Shown one piece after another: positions 20,602 to 31,826 of a DNA stretch of 64,000 bases. Position 1 is the first letter of the stretch. Every line of letters starts with the position of its first letter. The notes below the pieces were generated by a model that was given only the letters and a program-made list of their open reading frames with translations, was not told where the DNA came from and did not search any database. The position numbers were made by a program, and so were the translations under genes. Source of the stretch: Symsagittifera roscoffensis (taxonomy: Eukaryota > Xenacoelomorpha > Acoela > Convolutidae); contig NC_087062.1 of the NCBI RefSeq assembly GCF_963678635.1, forward strand, positions 96,959,705 to 97,023,704. Direction: 5' to 3'.

Positions 20602-22873
20602 ATGAGAAATTTAAATTCGTTAAGTGATAGTAAACAGCTTTGCTTAGTACCGAATCCAAATAGTTCGGTGATTTTAGGCCGGAGCTTCTCGATAACGCGA
20701 AACGGACTGTGTGTCAGAGTGTTGTTGAACACACTGGACACCACGGTTTCAATCCAGCGTGGAAAGAAGCTTGGCTACGCTTTGCCGATGAGGACCGACT
20801 ATGAGGAGACACAAAACTTGAAGAAATATAGTGTGAAAGACTTTCCTTATCATGCCAATAAAGATAAAATTTTGAAGAGGATTAATGAATTAAAATCTAT
20901 TCATAAATTGTTTTCAATAAAATCCGAAACGGACGACGGCTTATCAAGCTGCTCGAATTTTCCGGAACGCCCCTCGTCATATGAATTAGAATCTGACAAC
21001 CCGGTTTTGCCAGAGATAGAACATTTAAAAGGGAAAATAGGTGAGGGAGATTTCGAAAAATTGCGGGACCTCCTAAATCCGAACGCTGATGTATTTTCAA
21101 AACATAAGGCGGACATCGGTTGCTGTAATTTCGTCGAACACGAAATCGAACTAGAAGAGGGCGCCGTTCCCCATAGGGAAGGCGCAAGGCGAATGACGCC
21201 ACATAAATCAGAAGCGTGCCGAGCGGAAATAGAAATGTTGCTTGAATACGACATGATAGAACCCTCGAAATCGCCGTGGGCTTGCGGGGTAGTAATGGCG
21301 AAAAAGAAAAGAAAAGGGGCAGCTTAGATTTTGTTGCGACTTTCGTTACTTGAACGCGGTAACGATTAAAGATGCGTACCCGATACCGCGAATAGACGAG
21401 AGCCTATCTAAACTTGGTGATGCCAAGTTCTTCACCACATTGGACTTAGGTTCTGCCTTTTGGCAGGTCCCTCTGCGAAAGAAGGACAGAGAGAGAACCG
21501 GATTCGCGTGCGAATTGGGATTGTACCAGTGGAAGAGGATGCCCTTCGGCTTCTGCAATGCAACGGCCACTTTTCAAAGACTGATGGCTCAGGCTTTGAC
21601 GAAAGTGACCAAGAAGTACGGGAATCTCGTGATGTGTTACGTGGATGACGTGGTCATAGCGACATCGACCCTGGAAGACCACATTGATAGGCTCGATGAG
21701 GTCTTTGGATGCATGAAAAGAGCAGGATTGAAGTGCAAACAATCGAAATGTGAAATCCTTAGGGATTCGATAAAGTACCTAGGAAGAATGGTGGATAGGC
21801 ATGGTGTGAGGCCGGACCCGGAAGCAGTGGAAGCAGTGTTGACATGGAAAGCTCCCAGAACGGACACACAGCTCCTGAGCTTCCTAGGGTTTGCCAATTA
21901 CTACCGAGAATTCATAAAAGGATATGCGGACAAGGTGTATCCGATGCAGAAGCTGATGCGCAACAAAGGGAAGAAGTTCGAATGGAACGATGAGGCACAG
22001 GTTGCTTTCGAGAACATAAAGCGGGAACTGTGCGAAGCGCCAGTGCTGGGCATGCCTACAGAAAAGGGCATGTATGTTCTCGACACAGACGCATCGGTGG
22101 TGGCCATCTCAGGAATCTTGCATCAAGAGCAAGAATGGAACGGAAGAACAATTCTCCATCCCATTGCATACGGCAGCAAGGTCTTGAGTGACACAGAGAT
22201 GAAATATGGCGCACCAAAAGCAGAAATATTTGCAGTAGTCACCTTCGTGGAAAAGTACCGTGCATACTTGGGGAGCGCTCCCTTCAAGTTACGCGTGGAC
22301 AACAGAGCGTTATCCTGGTTGAAAACCTACTCGATGGATCAGAGTTATATTGGTAGATGGATAGTAAGATTGGATGGCTACCATATGATAATCGAACATA
22401 GGATGCGTGATAAACACCAGAATGCTGACAGCCTCAGCAAGAAAACTGAGTTCTATGAAAGATTGGAGCAGAAGCAGGCCAATCAGGCGGAAATAAAGGA
22501 GGGATTCTCGTTTCTGGACAAAGAAACTTATGAAGCGCTTCCCTTAACGAGATGGTTGGATAAGTCTGGACATCCAATTCCAGGGCACCCTGAGTTACCT
22601 GTAGAGAAAGCAGCCGAGATAAAGATCCTGTCCAAGGAGGACCGGCTCCCCTTGGATTTGTTGCTGCGCTCGAACCTGGTCCAGCAAGAACTCTCTCGCA
22701 TGAATATAAACAGCCTCTCATTATTGGATAAAACGGTGCAAGTCACACCACAAGTGATGAGGATGCTGGGTGGATTGTTAGAAAGGAAAGTGACCAGAGA
22801 TGACCCCGAGTGGACAGCAGCAGTGGCATCTTTGTCACCTTTGTGGACTGGGATAAAGAGGGTGAAGAGGTAG
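20602..22873 (+). pseudogene. pol: Reverse transcriptase and RNase H (element B)
   Basis: Two open pieces (20602-21327 and 21350-22873) are joined by a frameshift near 21327. The first contains the connector and RT fingers, including EMLLEYDMIEPSKSPWA. The second contains the palm: DAYPIPRIDESL, TTLDLGSAFWQV, MPFGFCNA and the catalytic YVDD at 21638-21649, then LGFANYYREFIKGY and Ty3-type RNase H with LDTDAS, YGSKVLS and DKHQNADSLS. These motifs assign it to Ty3/gypsy with high certainty. The C-terminal tail after RNase H (from about 22440) is extended, with LTRWLDKSGHPIPGHPELP. The frameshift inactivates this copy. Confidence 0.92.
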
Positions 22874-23499
22874 GACAAAATCTGCTGCAGGACTATTTGT
22901 CCGGGGAGACGGATGATGAGAAAAACCAGCGATCACAAGATCAACACCCGGGACCGGAACATTTGTCCGGGGAGTCTGAGATAGTCGAGAAAATTCCTGA
23001 TGAGAAACAGGACCTTGAGAACAAGGTTTTGTCCGGGGAGTTCAGATGGATGCGAAGAAAGCACAGACATGATCTGGAGGAGCGTGCAGTCTCCAGCACA
23101 ACCTCTTCGACAGATTATAATTCAGGAAGCTCAGGAATGAACACCTATTCAGACAGGAATTCGAGCTCGGGATCAGAACTGTCAGAACTGGCGATACACA
23201 CGCTACTAGTGGAAACTCGGGCAAAGGACCTGGACAGAGAGGTGTACCAGGATCCTGACAGCGATCGCTACCTTATACCAAGCGAAAGAGTCTTTGACAA
23301 CGCAGCGGATGACTTGGAGACAATAGCGGTATCGAAACGTTCGATAAGCCTGTTGCCGCAGAAAGCGGTAGTCAGGACTGATCTTCTGCCGTTTGAACAA
23401 GAAACACAAACGTTGGCGAAGATTTGGTGCGTTAAGATGGAAGAAGACACACATCAACCCAACGAGCTGAATAGTCAGATGAGGGTCATGAAGACGTAA
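22810..23499 (+). pseudogene. pol: Acidic linker between RNase H and integrase with LSGE repeats (element B)
   Basis: This open piece overlaps the end of the RT piece in another frame. It is acidic and low in complexity and contains three LSGE units spaced exactly 22 codons apart, at about 22896, 22962 and 23028. The DNA under these units is the polypurine-tract sequence GTCCGGGGAG. A matching unit ENLSGESDEW is present at the equivalent place in element C (near 50050, minus). No enzyme motif is seen. Confidence 0.65.
22899..23041 (+). promoter_or_regulatory. Three internal copies of the polypurine-tract sequence at 66-bp spacing
   Basis: GTCCGGGGAG begins at 22899, 22965 and 23031. The last two continue with T, like the true tract before the 3' LTR. 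Each is preceded by T-rich sequence. A fourth copy is at 25518-25528 in another reading frame. A role as internal plus-strand primers, like the central polypurine tract of lentiviruses, is inference. Confidence 0.5.
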
Positions 23500-24971
23500 T
23501 TGAAGGCGAGATACAGACTCTCGGACCTTCTAAGGGCGCAGAGAAATGATCGCATGACAAGCAACCTGAACAGGTGGATCGAGAATGGTTCTCCGGATAA
23601 AGGGGACCTCGAGGAAGATAGTTATCGCATCCTGAGACAATACTTCATGCAGAAGGAAGGAAGGTTATATTTGAACAAGGACGGGATTGTGGCTTGCAAA
23701 AGAAGGGAGGAAGACAGAGTCCTGTACAAGTATAACGCGATAGTGTTACCGCAACTCTATCAGACAGAACTATTATTCAGGTCACATGATCAAATGGGCC
23801 ATCAGGGGATCGACAAAGTATAGCAGAGGATCCTGAAGCGCTTTGAGTGGCCTGGGATGAAAAAGGCATGCGAGAAATGGGTAACAGCATGTCTGTCATG
23901 CCAACAGGTCAAGGATCCTAGGAAGTTGCGATTTCCTTTACGATCGATTGAGTCGTCTGAATTCAACGAGGTGGTGCAAATAGATCACCAAAAGATATGC
24001 ATGACAGACAATGGTTACAATCAGGTGCTGGTCATGATAGATCATTTTACGAAGTATGCAGAGGCCGTGCCCTGCATAACTGCCTCGGCGGAAGAGACAT
24101 GCGACCACCTGATCAATACATGGATAGCAAGACATGGTTGTCCGATGACGTTTCAATCGGATAATGGAACAGCTTTCGTAGGAGAGCTTACGAAAGAGCT
24201 TATGAGACGCTCACAGGTCGCTCAGGCTCACTCCACGACATACCACCCTCAGACGAATGGCTTAGTGGAAAGACAGAATAGGACGTTAGTGTCGATGCTG
24301 AGAGTATATTGACCAGGTACATGACCGATTGGGACAGATACCTTCCACAGGTGATGGGAGCATATAACAGCACGCAACACTCCACCACTGGAGTCAGTCC
24401 ACATATGATGCTAACTGGACACGAAAAGTCTTTACCCTTAACCTTCTTCTACACAGAATATGAGGGAAAGAAAACGTCTCCACAGGTCTACGTGAGGGAT
24501 GTGATCAGACGCCAACAGGAGTTGAACGATTTGTGTAGACGAAACACTCAGCAGGCACAGGCAAGGCAGAGGAAAAAATTCGACAAGAAAGCAGCTGGTG
24601 CAAAGGCTCACTCGGTGGGAGACTACGTATGGGTATTTCAGAACGTTATACCACCGAAAGGGACAAAGAAGCTTGTAAAAAAGTGGAGGGGACCCTTCAT
24701 GATTACAGAGGTGCACCAGGAGGGACGCTTTTATAGACTGAGCACTGGCCGAGCCGCCCACTACGAGAACATCAAGCCACACAATCCATCGACAGAAGAC
24801 TGGTGTATACCTGCAGACATGGAAGAAGGGGATTATCTAATGATGGATCCTGCTTGTGAGGTCAATAAAAAAAGGCACCAGGGAGAAGAACGATGGAAAC
24901 GAAGTCGTAGAGGAAGGTACGGATACACCGATGGACCTGGACCCGAACGAACAGATCGAAGCGGACGATGA
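23500..24971 (+). pseudogene. pol: Integrase (element B)
   Basis: Open pieces at 23500-23823, 23857-24312 and 24309-24971 are separated by stops or a shift. The N-terminal HHCC zinc site reads HDQMGHQG followed by CLSCQQ at about 23890. The catalytic triad is Asp at 23983, Asp at 24160 and Glu at 24268, giving D-58-D-35-E spacing, in VQIDHQ, SDNGTAF and GLVERQN. The C-terminal part has the GPY/F module as KWRGPFMITEV near 24690. Integrase inserts the cDNA into the genome. Stops at 23821 and 24310 break this copy. Confidence 0.9.
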
Positions 24972-24995
24972 AACCTTACCCTACGCAGAGGAAGA

Positions 24996-26138
24996 TTGGC
25001 AGGATCCCGAACAGATAGAGGTTCCAAGAACTTGGAACCGGATCTTCCGTTCACCATACAGACTCGTCAGAAGGATGGCATGAGACCAAGAAAGAAATAC
25101 AATCCTTACGGTGACGACTTTGTAGTGGATAGGATAGATCTAAAGAAAATAGTGGAGGAAGTAGTGGGTCTAGAGGAAATAACTGTGTCACAAGACATTG
25201 ACATAGTCGATGATCACAACGATGAGTGGGTTGACGACTGGTCGAAACCAGAGGTAGAATTCGACGATGAGCAACAGCAGTCATATGAACAAGACCTGAC
25301 AAACCTGCGTGTCTTAGGGTGGCTGAATGAAACGACCTCGGATCCAGAGGAGATCAGCGTCACGATTCAAGACGTAGATCGTGAAAGCTTGAAATACATC
25401 AAGACTGAACGAGATGATCCTTCCTGGGCTGCCCAGGAAGGACGACTACTCATTCCAGCTTCTAACCTTTACTTGATACCCGGTATGCGATCGACGGGGA
25501 CGTCGATGGATATTTTTGTCCGGGGAGTGGGGGTAGGACTTACCCACACTGAAAACTTGATAATAAAAAAATTAAGAATAGCAAGAGAAACAGGAGACTT
25601 AGAAGCAGAAACAGGCGAAGAACCTAAGAAACCTGACATAGGCAGGATAGTTGAGTCATATTTTAATTTACCAAATGAATATTCTAGTAACATAATACTA
25701 ACAGACAGTGATTTCATACTCACAAACAGAACATGTGCCATAGCGATCACCGCAGACATGAGTTTTAGGACAGCGCTAGCGGCAGATTTTAAGAGGGAAT
25801 ACAAAAACGTGGAATTCCTTTGGAAGCAAAGACCAGGGATAGGGGGCGTAGCAGCCTTACCTCCGGCGGTGTCGCAGATACCGGGAAAGTACTTATGCTT
25901 CTTGGTAACGAGGGCGACAGAGAAGCAGCACGTGGACCCAGAAAACCTAGTCTTGTCTTTGACGAGGCTGAGGGACTTCCTTGTGGAAATGGACGTGAAG
26001 GAGCTCTCGCTTCCAGTGTACGATCCAAACAGAGGAAGACTGCATCCTCGGGAATTGTACGCGCTTGTACACGTGATATTCTCTGATACGAATATACAAG
26101 TATACCTACATAAGAAATATTACTTAAGTATAGGCTGA
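24996..26138 (+). CDS. Macro-domain protein after integrase (TARG1/OARD1-like fold), element B
   Basis: The first half is acidic and polar. The last 150 residues (from about 25690) follow the order of the TARG1/OARD1/Poa1 macro-domain group: an AIAITADMSF block in the place of SADF.MG.GIA, FKREYKNVEFL, G.GGVAAL, YLCFLVTRA in place of YYLVTK, LSLTRLRDFL, SLPVYDPNRGRL in place of MPRIGCGLD.L, and a terminal VIFSDTNIQVYL. Macro domains bind or hydrolyse ADP-ribose adducts. As I recall the human enzyme, its catalytic lysine and aspartate lie in the ITK and GLD motifs; here they appear to be Arg and Gly, so binding without that catalysis is likely. The PVYDPNRG loop recurs in element C. The frame joins the preceding integrase by a frame change near 24970. 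The start is uncertain, as it may be the C-terminal part of Pol. Confidence 0.7.
   Translation: MAGSRTDRGSKNLEPDLPFTIQTRQKDGMRPRKKYNPYGDDFVVDRIDLKKIVEEVVGLEEITVSQDIDIVDDHNDEWVDDWSKPEVEFDDEQQQSYEQDLTNLRVLGWLNETTSDPEEISVTIQDVDRESLKYIKTERDDPSWAAQEGRLLIPASNLYLIPGMRSTGTSMDIFVRGVGVGLTHTENLIIKKLRIARETGDLEAETGEEPKKPDIGRIVESYFNLPNEYSSNIILTDSDFILTNRTCAIAITADMSFRTALAADFKREYKNVEFLWKQRPGIGGVAALPPAVSQIPGKYLCFLVTRATEKQHVDPENLVLSLTRLRDFLVEMDVKELSLPVYDPNRGRLHPRELYALVHVIFSDTNIQVYLHKKYYLSIG
25518..25528 (+). promoter_or_regulatory. Fourth internal polypurine-tract copy
   Basis: GTCCGGGGAGT is preceded by TTTTT and followed by GGGGG. Here it is read in a different codon phase (FVRGV) from the LSGE copies at 22899-23041, which argues for a nucleic-acid rather than a protein role. 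Confidence 0.45.
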
Positions 26139-26542
26139 GTGATGTGCGAGAGGGAGTTAGGCCAAAGACTAAGTTGTATGTAATATGTGATATGTGTGTT
26201 ATGTTATGTTATGTTATGTTATGTGTTAGGTTATTAAGATCATGGGTAAGTAGGGGTTAGTGACCATGAACAACTAAATGACGATCTTGGGAATAGATCC
26301 AAAGTTTGGACTGTCCAATCTTAGGTCGAATTCCAAAATTTTAGAAACCAATTGATTTTAATAAATTTTAGGATAAATATCTTTTATCTGAACTGTCTTT
26401 AAGCAAATTTTAACGATATATGTTAGGGTGAAACTGACAAGTGTGATATTCGCGATTTCTTTTCTAGATCCTGATTGATCATTTAAATTACTCACTTGAG
26501 TCAGATATCGAATCGAATCAAATCAAACCTGAAAAGAATAGA
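26139..26542 (+). other. Spacer between the macro ORF and the SGNH ORF (element B)
   Basis: About 400 bases without a gene. They contain a short (TTATG)n array at about 26198-26222 and otherwise AT-rich DNA. The spacer separates pol from the cargo ORF, so the cargo may need a spliced or internally started transcript. A pyrimidine-rich stretch before AG occurs near 26460 (cgatttcttttctag), a candidate splice acceptor. Confidence 0.5.
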
Positions 26543-29500
26543 ATGGACAACTTCAACCTGGATGAATTGATGGACCTGGCAGAGGCATATGTGGGACCGA
26601 TGGTAGATGCGATCTATCGTCGGCTGATCGAACGAGACTTCGCTCTGGAGGACCCAGAGGTGGTCATGTTGCTGACCGCCCTGATCAACATCTTGGGGCA
26701 CGACAACCGTGGAGACCGCCCCACGGAAGTCCTGCTGATGGCAGCATATGGAGAAAGAGGAGTACAAGACCGCCCGAACATGAGAGTGATGAGGTGGAGA
26801 AACGGGGCTCTCTCAGGGAGTGACTAAGCGAATGAGCCTGGATTGGGAAGTTCTAGGACTTACCGACCAGGTGAGATGCCAATGCCCTCTAAGCCTAAAC
26901 CTGGGCTGACGAGAATGCATCGGGAGATGAACAGCGAGGCGACCTCGTCTGGTTCACCACTGAGAGCAGCTGTGCCACCAAAAAGGGCGAAAGTAGCACA
27001 GAAGGTTCAGACGAACCAAACCATACAAGATCTGGACGAGATGAACGATCAGCTGAGAAGTACGAAGAAGGAGCTGGACGAGATGACCAAAAGCATGCTC
27101 CAGATGGAGGAAGATCGGGACATGTGGAGAAAGTTGTTTGAAGACTGCAACAAAAAGCAGGGTCAAGAGATCGAGCGCTTAAGGCAGGAATACAAAGAGC
27201 GATCGGAGCAGGTGGCGTTGACAACGGCCGTGGAGAAAGTGATACCTGCAAGGGATATTCCTCGTGGGCAGTCCCCGATGGAGCTCTTGACACCTCAAGA
27301 AATGAGTCAAACAACGGAGTTACGGCTTCCAGCAGAGACAAATCGAGTAACAATCCCGGATCCTAGTGACACCTTGGGTGATCCCGTCGTAGAACAGACA
27401 GTGAGGAAACTGATAGAGACAGCTGGACGACTGGTCGCTAACAAGAATGCGCCAGGTTCCGGGGTGACTGCACCCTATGGAACGATTGACGATACGGGCA
27501 GAGTACAACTCTCCCAGACCGTGATCAGACAAGGGATAAGTAACGTGACTCCACTCATGGGGAGCTCGAGAATCCTAGAGAGGAAAGTACGAAAGATGCC
27601 AGCGAAGAAAGTATCTCGTATAATAGCCGTGCAGAAGAATAATCAATTGAAGTATAATTTCACGGGAGTTCCGGAGACAGATCCGAGGGCCTGCTTCAGT
27701 CGAGCTACCTGGAGCCCGGCTGTGAACCTGCAGCAACCACCACTCGGGACATCTCACCTGATATTGGGAGACAGCTTAGTCAGAGTGCTGTCGAATTTGA
27801 GGACCTCGTGGGTCACCACGGTGATGGCCTTTGGAGACGCGACGATAGCCCAATTATATCGGATGGTGGAACTAATGAATCCAGGGAAGATTCCCAATGT
27901 GATGATCTTAGTTGGGACGAATGATATCTCCAGAGGTTCAGACGAGCAGGAAGCACTGTGGGAGTCAATGATGGTGTGTTTGTTTACTACTCTCTGGCAG
28001 AAGTACAGTTGCGCGGTACCGACCGTTTGGACCGTGCCAATGAACGCGAGAAGCCTGACAGCATCAGGAAGAAGGCACAACGAGGGAGTCATAAGATGGA
28101 ACAACATCTTGAGGAACCTAGCAAATCGAAATGACGGAAGAATGATCCTCATGAACATTGAACATGAGTTGAGAGCCATTGATCAGGCCAGACTGACCAC
28201 GGATGGCATCCACTTCGACAGTATCGAAGGACAAGCTTGGTTGAATCGAGTCTTCCAAGAACGGTTGGATGAGCTGGAAGCAGAACTCTTTGACACAGGA
28301 GTGCTGAAGGAAGAGGGAACGGTGAGTGATGCGGTGATTACCAACTTTGTGCCTCCTAGCCTGGAAACACGCTTGGGTACGGTCCCAGCCGTCACGAATT
28401 ACCGGCAACAAAGCTCCAGCGAACCAGGTCGAAGAACAGACGTGCAGGATCGGTTGGGAGAAGCACAGATGAGGAAGACAATTCATCCTAGGAGAAGAAT
28501 AGGACCTGTCAACCAACCAATCGAAGAGGCAGCAGGCACATCTAGATCGGACACTAGATCGGAGACGACGAGTACCAGTCGAGAGGAGAGACCGAGCAGA
28601 GGCTCATTGTTGTGGTCGAGATCCATACCGTCTCCCTGGCATATATACAAAGACGAACTAATGAAGCTGGATCTCCAGAGAGTAAGCTTCATCGAAGATG
28701 CAAGGAGGATGCTGAATGGAGCGATGCTATCCGTCAGCAGATTGTACTCAATAACCGGCGTAGACTGGTTGATAGCCGCTAGCATAAATTTCAGCTCCAC
28801 GATGGCCTTGAGATTTGCTGATTTGGAGGGACTGCCCTCTAACAACACGATGGGACCAGTGAATGCGAGACCGTTGCAAGATGTGAGATTGAACCATGAT
28901 GAGGGGAATCGTGAAGAGAGACCAGGAAGATTCCTGACGGCGAGAGCGCCGATTGGACAACACGTGAAGATATTCAGGCAGCTGACGACACCACCTGGTC
29001 ATGTGAAGGAGATAGTGTACCCAAAACTAGTGAACCAAGATGGTGATGCCCAGAGATATGGCGGATTGACAGCGATAAAGAAAGATGAGACCATCTTCGC
29101 CGCCTATGACAAAGCAGAGATGAGGAAGGCCAAAATCATGGTAGTAGCGAATTCAGAGTTCGTGTACACCTCCAAGTCTTTGTTTTGGCCGGACGTCATA
29201 ATGTTGGCCGCGGTTGACCTAGACCTATTGCAATCAGTATCTTTGGCTATAGGGGTACAAAGGCAGACAGACATGAACCCAATTACGATTGTGTTTGCTG
29301 GCATCAATGACCATCTACACAGTAGAGGTTTTCTGAGCAGGCTCAGAGATCCTGCAACAGCAGAAAACGCAGTATGGCCAGCAATAAAAGACATCCTGGA
29401 GTCGATGGGTGAAGTGGTGGATGCGACGAAGGAGGGGTCATTCAATAAAGTGGCGTTGAGAGTAGTATTTGCGTTGTCTCCGGGATATGCACATCTCCCG

Positions 29501-30037
29501 GATGGACTCAAGTTTGTGTATGCAATGATAGCCCTACTTTCGGAAGGAAAATATGATGTGATCATATCGGCCCCGAATCGCATGATAGAAATGGAGAACC
29601 TGAGGCCACTTAAGGCTGAACTGCCTGCAGTATGGTCAGATATCTCAAACGCGATGAGAGGATTCAAGGACCACGCGCTACACATGTTAGTGTTGGACGA
29701 AGTGCTGGGGTTGGAACTGTCCAATTTCAGTCGACAACTCAAACTGAAACCGGGAATAGACGACGACCATCGAGTGATCACGGCAATGTCCAACGACTTA
29801 TGGTTCCGAGCAATGGAAGTGGCAAGTGAAGAGACAAGAAGAAAAAATTCACTAGAGACGAGAGCTGATCTGGAGGCGATGGTTCTGAGAACCAAGCCGG
29901 AAGCCAACCAGTGGCTACACCTGAACCATAGAGTAGCGGCATTGGGTGCAGATGCTTTTCAGCAAGGCCCCGTAATGATCACGAAGATACATGCCTACTT
30001 GTTGAAGGAGGTGAAATGCCGGAGAAAAGACCGCTGA
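26543..30037 (+). pseudogene. Double-SGNH cargo protein, broken copy (element B)
   Basis: It starts at ATG 26543, which supplies the true N-terminus missing in A. A TAA at 26826 (TTG in A) interrupts it, and the frame resumes to 30037. It has the same layout as 3-3413: coiled coil, canonical SGNH domain with GDS, GTND and DGIHFD, and a degenerate SGNH-like second domain with AGINDH. Near 30016 a deletion of about 10 bases relative to A shifts the frame and gives a false C-terminus. Differences from A are spread evenly, and the catalytic motifs are unchanged in both copies. Confidence 0.85.
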
Positions 30038-30041
30038 GTTT

Positions 30042-31810
30042 GTGAACAGAATGTGTCAGATTACTCTGGAAACCTTCTGGACCCAGGAAGTGAAAGGACA
30101 GGAGGGATTTGAAAAGACAGACAGCATGCTAGAAGGGTTGGGAGCCGCATGGACCGCGTCCTTCTTGGCAAAAGTTTACCCGAAAGTCTCGCACTATTTG
30201 ATAAAGGAATTCCTCCAAGCAGTAGTGAGAGTATCGATAGTGGAATTAATAGCCTTGTTCGTGACATTCGGAGCGGAGAGTTTCGTGAAAGGACCGGCGA
30301 TACTGCTCACCGATGGAATACAGAACCTGCGGCTAGATGGACTTCTGACATTGATCGCAATTACCCACGGAAACTTGGGAGGATTAATGAAACTGGCACG
30401 TTGCCTAAGCAGATGAAAGAGAGAGTGAGGAACTTGGATATGAAAAAATCCACGGACTCGTGGAACAAAATAAGAGACCTGAGACACACCCTTATCCAAT
30501 ATCTCTTGTAGCAAAATCGCTTTGGAACGGGAGAAGACGAGACGATTGAAAGAGAGGAAGATGTTAGACGACATGTTGGAGGCATGCCGCTATTAACGGA
30601 TCTGAGCTTGGCTATGAGGACCGATCCCTTGGCGCTGATCAGAGGAGTCACGGAGTTCGTGACAGTGATCTATGGACCAGCAGTCACGTTTGCGTTCCCT
30701 GACGTTAAAGTGGAAGCATATAGGAGGTCGGTGCTGCACCTGAACCTCATATCGGCAGTGGACGGTAGTACACTGAACTGGTGTGAGCAGCTCACAATGC
30801 GGGAGCTCATGAGTGAAGATCTGTTATTTGCGAAAATATCGGAGCCAGAGATGACAGTCATCAATTTTGACGATCACTTCCGTGACCGCATGGGAGAAGT
30901 AGAAAAAGGACATATCGAGGTGTTTCCAAAGCTTTGGAATCTGAGACCCTATGACAAAACGAATGGTGAAATAACCAGAGTGCCTCGTCTCACTGCAGCA
31001 TATCACAAAGTGAGAGAAGAGACGAAGGACTGGGGCGATTACAAGAAGCTACCGGAGGCAATCCCTGAATTCCTTCTGATAAGAAGAATGTTGCTCGGAG
31101 CAGTCTCCGTGGTACAAACTCCTAGGTTGAGAGCATTCGAAACCAATGAAAGAAGAGTAGGGAATTTCTCGGGAACGATGGATCCATACTTCGTGGGGAG
31201 AAATGCCGCCGTGTTACAGTACACACGATTTGCATACACGGATCAAGCAACGAGAAGGCGAATAAGCAACGCCGCTACTCCCAAGCCTGGAAGATTTGAT
31301 GAGGAATGGAAGGGACTAGGCTTAGCTCCGATGAGAATGAGAGACAGGACAGAATTGCCTGAAGCCTCATTAATCCTGACTAGCGTAAAACAGGAGATGA
31401 AAGTGGTAGGAGTACTGCAGACGAGAACCTTCCTAGCACCCTTCGGCTGTGAAGAAACCAAAGTGGTCCATGGAGAAGAAGAAGATAAATCGGCCGGTAC
31501 ACTGCTCATACCGAAATTTCAGGAAGAAGCCGACAATGACGAACAAGGACCAGTGAGCCCGAACAAAGATAAGTCAGAAGGAAATGACGGACAGGGCGGA
31601 AGTCGTCAAACCGAAGAACCCATGCAACAAGATCAAGCTGGTGGGGAAGACGACAGGGCATCGACAGGAGGAACATCCAGCCTGGATTTTAACATCTTCA
31701 GTGATCTTGAGAATAATGCAGATACGTTGGAGGCGACTGAGCCAGCGGATGAAGGCACCTCGACACTAGAGACTCCGTCAGCCTTTATGGAAATGCAATT
31801 CAAGAAATAA
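30042..31810 (+). pseudogene. Middle segment and start of the long cargo ORF (element B)
   Basis: Collinear with 3426-5250 of element A. It is broken by a small indel near 30403 and a TAG at 30508 (CAG in A). From 30584 to 31810 the frame is open and passes without a break from the middle segment into the acidic start of the long ORF. This shows that A's frameshift at 4853 is secondary. A deletion of about 30 bases near 31795 ends this piece. Confidence 0.75.
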
Positions 31811-31826
31811 CGAACAGAGAATCCTC

